Assembly: GCA_040877545.1 (NCBI GenBank)
Contig: JBBDNN010000062.1
Span: 1 to 64,000, forward strand
DNA length: 64,000 nucleotides
Direction: 5' to 3'
Origin: Gracilimonas sp040877545
GTDB taxonomy: Bacteria; Bacteroidota; Rhodothermia; Balneolales; Balneolaceae
Shown: positions 59,054-64,000 of the stretch, one piece after another
Layout of the letters: each line of letters begins with the position of its first letter
Position numbering within the stretch: position 1 is the stretch's first letter
The notes under the pieces: model-generated
What the model was told of the DNA's origin: nothing
The model's input: the letters and a program-made list of their open reading frames with translations, nothing else
Databases searched by the model: none
Position numbers and translations under genes: made by a program

Positions 59054-61771
59054 TTAATCTCCATTCTCACCAATCTTCCGAAAAATAAATTTTTCAAGTT
59101 CAACCAAAACGAATGCTCCTAAACCGCCGCCCATAACTAATGCCCATTGAAAGGGTTGAAGGGGGCTGGTTCCAAACCAGGTATTCATAAAAGGTGTATA
59201 GGTGATAAAAAGCTGAAGTATGATAAGAACGCCTACAGCTATCAAGGCATAATGGTTTCCTGCCAAGCCTGAAAGTGAAAGCACCTGCTTATTCATGTAC
59301 CGGCAATTGAAGAGGTAAAAAGCCTGACCGGCTACCAGCATATTTAAGGCTATGGTTCGGGCATTTTCAATGGTCATATCATTTTGGTAGGTCCAAAAGA
59401 AGAAAACCAAAGTTAAACTGGCAATTAGAACCGACACAAATAGAATTCGCCATAAGAAATAGGCTCCCAGAATAGGCTCATCCGGATCTCTTGGCTTTCG
59501 CTGCATTACTCCTTGCTCTGTTGGTTCGAATGCCAGGGCAAGGGCCAGCGTAACTGCAGTCACCATATTTACCCACAGAATTTGAACGGGGGAGAGAGGC
59601 AATAACATCCCAAACATAATGGCCAATATGATAACCAGAGCCTCTGCTCCATTTGTTGGCATAATAAATAAAACCACTTTTCGAATATTATCATAAATTG
59701 TTCGTCCTTGCTTAATGGCACTTTCAATAGACGCAAAATTATCATCCGCTAAGACAAACTCTGATGAATCTTTACTGACTTCAGTTCCTTTAATTCCCAT
59801 TGCAACTCCTATATCAGCACGTTTCAATGCCGGCGCATCATTCACTCCGTCGCCTGTCATGGCTACCACTTCATTATTTTCTTGCAAGGCTTTTACTAAT
59901 TTCAGCTTATGCTCTGGATTTGTGCGGGCAAATACCCGGTTTTCTTTAACCACTTCACGCAATTCCTCATCACTCATTTCCTCCAGCTCCTTTCCCGTTA
60001 AAGCTTTTTCAGCCCCTTTCATACCCAGTTCTTTTGCTATTGCCCGGGCGGTCAGCAGATGGTCTCCCGTTATCATTATGATATTAATACCAGCATTCTG
60101 GCAGATTTCTACCGCTTTGGCTGCTTCTTCGCGTGGGGCGTCTTTCATCCCTATCACCCCCAGTAATTCAGGTTCATTCTCCACATCTTCCATGTTGATG
60201 CTTTCCTGATCATTCTCTGCTTTTTTGATTGCCACGGCAATAAGCCGCTCGCCTTGCCCGGCCGTTTCGTCCATTCTCTCTTTCCAGCGCTGCTGGTCAA
60301 TTTCCCGCGTTTCGCCATTCACTCTTTCACGGGAACATAATTCAAGAATTTTTTCAGGAGCTCCTTTGATATAGATATTTTTCTCACCTGATTTATTTTT
60401 ATGAAGAGTGGCCATGAGTTTGGTTTCAGACTCAAATGGAATCATATCCAGCCGCTCAAATTCCTTCTTATTAATTCCAGCTTTCATGCCAATTACAGCC
60501 AATGCTCCATCGGTAGGATCACCATTCAGCTCCCACTCACCATCTTCATTTTGTTTGATCTCTGCCTCATTACAAAGTAGTGCGGTACGGCAAATATTCA
60601 TCATTTCCGAATGATCTTCCGGTGGAATTTTTTCATCATCCAGATAAAAATCTCCTTCCGGATTGTACCCGGTTCCTTCCACTCTGTACCTGTTTTCGGG
60701 GGCAATCAATGTTTTGGCTGTCATCTCATTTCGGGTAAGAGTGCCGGTTTTATCCGTGCAGATGAAGGTGACTGCCCCCAAAGTCTCCACAGCAGGAAGC
60801 CGGCGAATGATGGCATTTCTTTGCGCCATTTCCTGTACACCTATTGCCAGTGTAATGGTAATGATAGCTGGCAATCCTTCCGGAATAGCCGCTACAGCCA
60901 AACTGATGACAGCAAGCAGGCTATCCCCGAGGCTATAATTGCCGATAAAATAGGCGTAGCCAAAAAGCAGGCCTGAAATAACGACAATCACTACAGATAA
61001 CCACCGGCCAAAACGTTCGATTTTTTTTAGCAGGGGAGTAGTCAGTTTTTCTTGCTCGCTGAGCATCTCACTGATTTTACCAATCTCCGTATCTATGGCT
61101 GTAGCAGTGATCACCCCTCGTCCTCGTCCATAAGTAACCAAAGTTCCTGAAAAAGCCATATTCTCCTGATCATTAATAACAGCTTCTTCATCAACCGGTT
61201 TTACCGATTTTTGAACACCCTCAGATTCTCCGGTTAAAACAGACTCATCAACTTTAAGGTTATTTACTTCGATCAGTCGCAAATCTGCCGGTACTTTATC
61301 TCCCGATTCCAGCAGTACAATATCACCGGGGATTAGTTGGTCTGCCTCCACGTCCTCTTTTTTACCATTTCTCAGAACGGTTGTGTGCGGAGTCAACATT
61401 TCACTGATTTGTTCAAGAGCTTTTTCCGCTTTGCCTTCCTGCAGGAAACCGACAATAGCATTAATTAGGACAACGGCAAGAATCACTGCTGTATCAATCC
61501 AATGACCAAGTAATGCCGTAACTCCGGCTGCAATTATCAGAATATAAATCAGGACATTATTAAACTGAGCTAAAAAACGCTGTAGGGCTGTACGTTTTTG
61601 GGCAGATGGGAGCTTGTTGGGGCCATATTTTTCTAATCTCTCTTGAGCTGCTTCCTGACCTAATCCATCTTGACTGCTATCCAGCTTTTCAAGAACATCA
61701 TCTGCATCCATGGAATGCCATTTATGCTGATTGTTCTTTTTATCAGGATCTTCTTCCTGCTTCGGGACCAT
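59054..61771 (-). CDS. P2-type cation-transporting ATPase (Ca2+/Na+ pump-like)
   Basis: 905 residues, about ten helices. It has an N-terminal cation-ATPase domain, the TGES dephosphorylation loop at 180-183, M4 motif AVAAIPEGLPA (about 293-303), the phosphorylation site DKTGT at 340-344, nucleotide-binding KGAPEKIL, MITGDHLLTARAIA and the hinge GDGVNDAPALKRAD. The C-terminal helices have LWVNMVTAVTLALALAFEP, typical of SERCA/PMCA-like and PMR1-like bacterial pumps. Ca2+ is the likeliest ion, but Mg2+, Na+ or K+ cannot be excluded from sequence alone. Monocistronic. Confidence 0.92.
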   Translation of the reverse strand: MVPKQEEDPDKKNNQHKWHSMDADDVLEKLDSSQDGLGQEAAQERLEKYGPNKLPSAQKRTALQRFLAQFNNVLIYILIIAAGVTALLGHWIDTAVILAVVLINAIVGFLQEGKAEKALEQISEMLTPHTTVLRNGKKEDVEADQLIPGDIVLLESGDKVPADLRLIEVNNLKVDESVLTGESEGVQKSVKPVDEEAVINDQENMAFSGTLVTYGRGRGVITATAIDTEIGKISEMLSEQEKLTTPLLKKIERFGRWLSVVIVVISGLLFGYAYFIGNYSLGDSLLAVISLAVAAIPEGLPAIITITLAIGVQEMAQRNAIIRRLPAVETLGAVTFICTDKTGTLTRNEMTAKTLIAPENRYRVEGTGYNPEGDFYLDDEKIPPEDHSEMMNICRTALLCNEAEIKQNEDGEWELNGDPTDGALAVIGMKAGINKKEFERLDMIPFESETKLMATLHKNKSGEKNIYIKGAPEKILELCSRERVNGETREIDQQRWKERMDETAGQGERLIAVAIKKAENDQESINMEDVENEPELLGVIGMKDAPREEAAKAVEICQNAGINIIMITGDHLLTARAIAKELGMKGAEKALTGKELEEMSDEELREVVKENRVFARTNPEHKLKLVKALQENNEVVAMTGDGVNDAPALKRADIGVAMGIKGTEVSKDSSEFVLADDNFASIESAIKQGRTIYDNIRKVVLFIMPTNGAEALVIILAIMFGMLLPLSPVQILWVNMVTAVTLALALAFEPTEQGVMQRKPRDPDEPILGAYFLWRILFVSVLIASLTLVFFFWTYQNDMTIENARTIALNMLVAGQAFYLFNCRYMNKQVLSLSGLAGNHYALIAVGVLIILQLFITYTPFMNTWFGTSPLQPFQWALVMGGGLGAFVLVELEKFIFRKIGENGD

Positions 61772-62061
61772 ATGATCAGGATTAAATACAAATTATGCTG
61801 TTGGTGTAACTAACATAAATTCACACCTGAATAGTTTGAATTTATCTCCTTCCCCAAAAATAAAAAAGCATTGTAAGATGGTATGAGGTTATGATTTAGT
61901 TCTCGATTTCTAATCATTACATTCATGAACTTTCATTAGCTCCTTAAATGTTATGATTCGCCCGAAGGGTGCAATGATGAACGCTGCAGGGTGTATTTAG
62001 ACAGTGACCTTTATTAATTTCTGAGTTCAACAAATAAGTGCAACACGAAAATAAAATTTTT

Positions 62062-63009
62062 ATGAAACAGACAAAATCCACTGGTCATAGCTATCCATCC
62101 TGGCCGGAATTACCGGTCCTTTCTGAGTGGCAGGATACACTCGATACAGTTCATCTCTGGTCACAGATTATCGGGAAAATACGTCTTGAGCATATGCCGT
62201 GGATTAATCACTCTTGGCATACAACCCTGTATATTTCATCCCGTGGATTAACAACCTCCCTAATTCCGCACTCGAACGGCGGATTCGAAATAGAATTTAA
62301 TTTTCAGGATCATCTTCTGGAAATTCACACGGTAAATGGCAAAAAAACCTCTTTTAACCTGGAGCCGATGTCCGTGGCCGATTTCTATAATAAAACAATG
62401 GAAAGCCTTCGTCAGTTGGACATTGAAGTCAATATCTACCCAAAGCCGGTAGAAATTCCTGACCCGATTTTGCCTTTTCCCGAAGATACCAAGCATGCGT
62501 CTTATGATGCAGAACCGGTACATCATTTCTGGCTGGCTCTTACGCACACCCACAGGGTATTCACCCGTTTCCGATCTGGTTTTGCAGGCAAGGTGAGTCC
62601 TGTTCATTTCTTCTGGGGCGCTTTCGATCTTGCGGTAACCCGTTTCTCGGGACGAACGGCACCCAAACATCCCGGAGGAGCTCCAAACTGTCCCGACTGG
62701 ATAATGGAAGAGGGTTATTCTCATGAGCTGGCGAGTGCAGGATTTTGGCCGGGAACTGGTTTGGGCGAGGCTGCTTTCTACGCCTACACTTATCCTGAGC
62801 CGGAGGGATTTCGTAAGGCAGCCATAAAGCCGGAAACTGCCTGGTTCCATGAAGAATTAGGAGAGTATATTTTGCCCTATAAAGCGGTACAGAATGCACC
62901 AAACCCGGATGAAGTTTTGCTCTCTTTTCTTAAAACAACATATAAAGCTGCGGCTATAAACGGTGATTGGAACAGGAAAGCCTTGGAAAAGCAGACAGAA
63001 TTACCATAA
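62062..63009 (+). CDS. DUF5996-family protein
   Basis: 315 residues from the ATG at 62062 (a GTG at 62038 would add eight). WPELPVLSEWQDTLDTVHLWSQIIGKIRL-type start (residues 12-40), WHTTLYISSRGLTTS, VHFFWGAFDLAVTRFSGR and PGTGLGEAAFYAYTYPEPEG are the family blocks. There are no signal peptide or helices. The function is unknown; the conserved Trp/His/Arg clusters suggest a small-molecule pocket. Monocistronic. Confidence 0.88.
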   Translation: MKQTKSTGHSYPSWPELPVLSEWQDTLDTVHLWSQIIGKIRLEHMPWINHSWHTTLYISSRGLTTSLIPHSNGGFEIEFNFQDHLLEIHTVNGKKTSFNLEPMSVADFYNKTMESLRQLDIEVNIYPKPVEIPDPILPFPEDTKHASYDAEPVHHFWLALTHTHRVFTRFRSGFAGKVSPVHFFWGAFDLAVTRFSGRTAPKHPGGAPNCPDWIMEEGYSHELASAGFWPGTGLGEAAFYAYTYPEPEGFRKAAIKPETAWFHEELGEYILPYKAVQNAPNPDEVLLSFLKTTYKAAAINGDWNRKALEKQTELP

Positions 63010-63093
63010 CAGTTAAAATCACTCAGACCATGCCTTTCATGGCTTTGCGAATGATAAAATAGAGTGAGATATTTAACCCTGTTTTTAAGGAAG

Positions 63094-63177
63094 TGCCCAA
63101 GGGGAGACTCGAACTCCCACGCCATCGCTGGCATACGTCCCTGAAACGCACGCGTCTACCAATTCCGCCACTTGGGC
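63094..63177 (-). tRNA. tRNA-Leu (anticodon CAG)
   Basis: 84 nt with the long variable arm of class II tRNAs. Acceptor GCCCAAG / CTTGGGC, D arm GTGGCGGAATTGGTAGAC, anticodon stem TGCGT/ACGTA around TTCAGGG with CAG, and T loop TTCGAGT. CCA is not encoded. Confidence 0.95.
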
Positions 63178-63210
63178 ATAAAAAAATCCCTGATCGAAAA
63201 ATCAGGGATT
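63178..63210 (-). terminator. Rho-independent terminator of the T9SS cargo gene
   Basis: Minus strand: perfect 10-bp stem AATCCCTGAT / ATCAGGGATT (63185-63210), 6-nt loop, then ATTTTTTTAT. The T tract ends directly at the 5' end of tRNA-Leu. Confidence 0.85.
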
Positions 63211-63232
63211 GGAAGTTAAGCACATTCGCCCA

Positions 63233-64000
63233 TTATTTCAGTAAAATCATTTTGCGGGTTTGGATGAAATTTCCCGCCTGAATTTTGTAGAGGTAAACAC
63301 CGGATGCCATATGTTGAGCATCCCAACTTACTGTGTGAGACCCAGTTGTCATTCTTTCATTCAGCAGAGTTGCTACTTGTTGGCCTAACGTGTTGTAAAT
63401 GGTCAGTTGTACTTCTGAGGCTTTGGGTAATGAAAAACTTATACTGGTTGACGGGTTGAAAGGATTCGGATAATTCTGGCTTAATTCAAAATTTATTGGT
63501 ACTGAAATAAATTCATCTTCAATATCCACTGCCTGTGCAAGTGTTATAGTATTAAATACACCGTGTTGTCCACCCGTATCTTCATCTTCGAACATCTGTG
63601 CAAATTCATTTGTAGTGGTAAGGAGGAAGGAAACCTCTTGTTCGCCTGTTCCATCATCCAGCATTAGGGGTATGGAATTTATATCAGTATTTACAGTTGC
63701 TACTGATGCTTCATAAACAATATGTATCACCTGTCCTTGTTCAAGATTGATATCCCAGTCGGTTACATTAAAATTTTGCCAGCCGGTACCTAATTCTTCA
63801 AAGTCTATAGTATCGGAAGCTAATTCAGCTCCGGGAATTCCATTATCATTAGTAAATGCAGCTATCTTCAGCTGACCATTTCCTTTTACCCCGATATCAC
63901 CACTTTGATTACTATAAAGGTACAATTCAAGTGAGTGCAGCAGGGCGTCCGTTTCAGCAATAAATTTATTACTGAAACCGCTAATATTTTGCGTAGGAAT
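63233..64000 (-). CDS. T9SS type A sorting-domain protein, N-terminal part outside window
   Basis: At least 255 codons are open from the window edge (64000) to the stop at 63233; the reading frame stays open upstream of the TTG at 63925, so the gene is truncated by the window, not by mutation. The C-terminal about 80 residues are the por-secretion tail: QNYPNPFNPSTSISF, VQLTIYNTLGQQVATL, SGVYLYKIQAGNF and a basic end. The protein is exported through the type IX system and cut or anchored at the cell surface. The visible N-terminal part (GWQNFNVTDWDINLEQG) is beta-rich, with no known enzyme motif. Confidence 0.88.
   Translation of the reverse strand: MPTQNISGFSNKFIAETDALLHSLELYLYSNQSGDIGVKGNGQLKIAAFTNDNGIPGAELASDTIDFEELGTGWQNFNVTDWDINLEQGQVIHIVYEASVATVNTDINSIPLMLDDGTGEQEVSFLLTTTNEFAQMFEDEDTGGQHGVFNTITLAQAVDIEDEFISVPINFELSQNYPNPFNPSTSISFSLPKASEVQLTIYNTLGQQVATLLNERMTTGSHTVSWDAQHMASGVYLYKIQAGNFIQTRKMILLK

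Noticed and set aside
63093..63281. Plus-strand frame across tRNA-Leu
   Set aside because: It is created by the complement of the tRNA and terminator; no real protein.

Overview
The window looks like a chromosomal segment of a marine or halophilic member of the Bacteroidota/Rhodothermota/Balneolota assemblage, and Balneolota is my best guess. The reasons are: (i) a C-terminal type IX secretion sorting tail with the NYPNPFNP signature (63233-64000, minus strand); (ii) several promoters of the Bacteroidota form TTG-N20-TAnnTTTG with few Shine-Dalgarno sequences (nuoJ, rpsT, rpsF); (iii) an Mrp-type cation antiporter operon; and (iv) family-level matches of the housekeeping proteins. The lineage call is inference. 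No CRISPR array, phage, transposase or rRNA operon was seen.

Layout. 1-11970: partial tRNA-Pro, a family 2 glycosyltransferase, an exported protein of unknown function, clpC, gpmI and rpsT on the minus strand, then cmk-rpsA on the plus strand, a lone MoxR ATPase and uppP. 12074-30824 is an energy-coupling block: nuoJK and nuoLMN run in the same direction but are separated by about 12.5 kb. That interval holds a PAS histidine kinase flanked by identical 55-bp direct repeats, an Omp85-like protein, an eleven-gene minus-strand antiporter operon in the order of an archaeal Mbh ion-translocating module (E-F-G-DUF4040-MbhE-like-B-C-D-D-71aa-D), and an SMP-30-like lactonase. A pterin-4a-carbinolamine dehydratase gene lies between nuoM and nuoN. 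30829-44279: a YciI-like protein, a vapBC-type pair with a palindromic operator, the rpsF-rpsR-rplI ribosomal operon with a structured leader, a DsbD-type reductase, a 1178-residue outer-membrane protein, an exbB/small protein/exbD/exbD operon, thiL and ftsH.

44548-48506 is a three-gene signalling cluster (PAS-PAS-GAF kinase, single-domain receiver, receiver-PAS-HisKA_2 kinase) without any DNA-binding output protein. The first kinase is broken only by a 10-N scaffold gap that looks like an assembly artefact. 48570-55171 is a minus-strand run of small operons: diheme cytochrome c, methyltransferase, MBL-fold protein, DUF3307-SatD pair, CBS protein, VF530, hydrolase, YwbE and DUF1801. 55320-58921 is a plus-strand 5-oxoprolinase operon (Nramp-like transporter, pxpA, pxpB, pxpC). 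The window ends with a P-type cation ATPase, a DUF5996 protein, tRNA-Leu(CAG) and the partial T9SS cargo protein.

The most unusual element is the SatD-DUF3307 pair (51285-52670). The SatD protein reads as a degenerate class III nucleotidyl-cyclase-like domain followed by a helix-turn-helix. Its gene is preceded by four CCGATA half-sites in alternating orientation at an exact 14-nt period. This points to a self-regulated, ligand-sensing repressor that controls a polar-residue-rich membrane protein.
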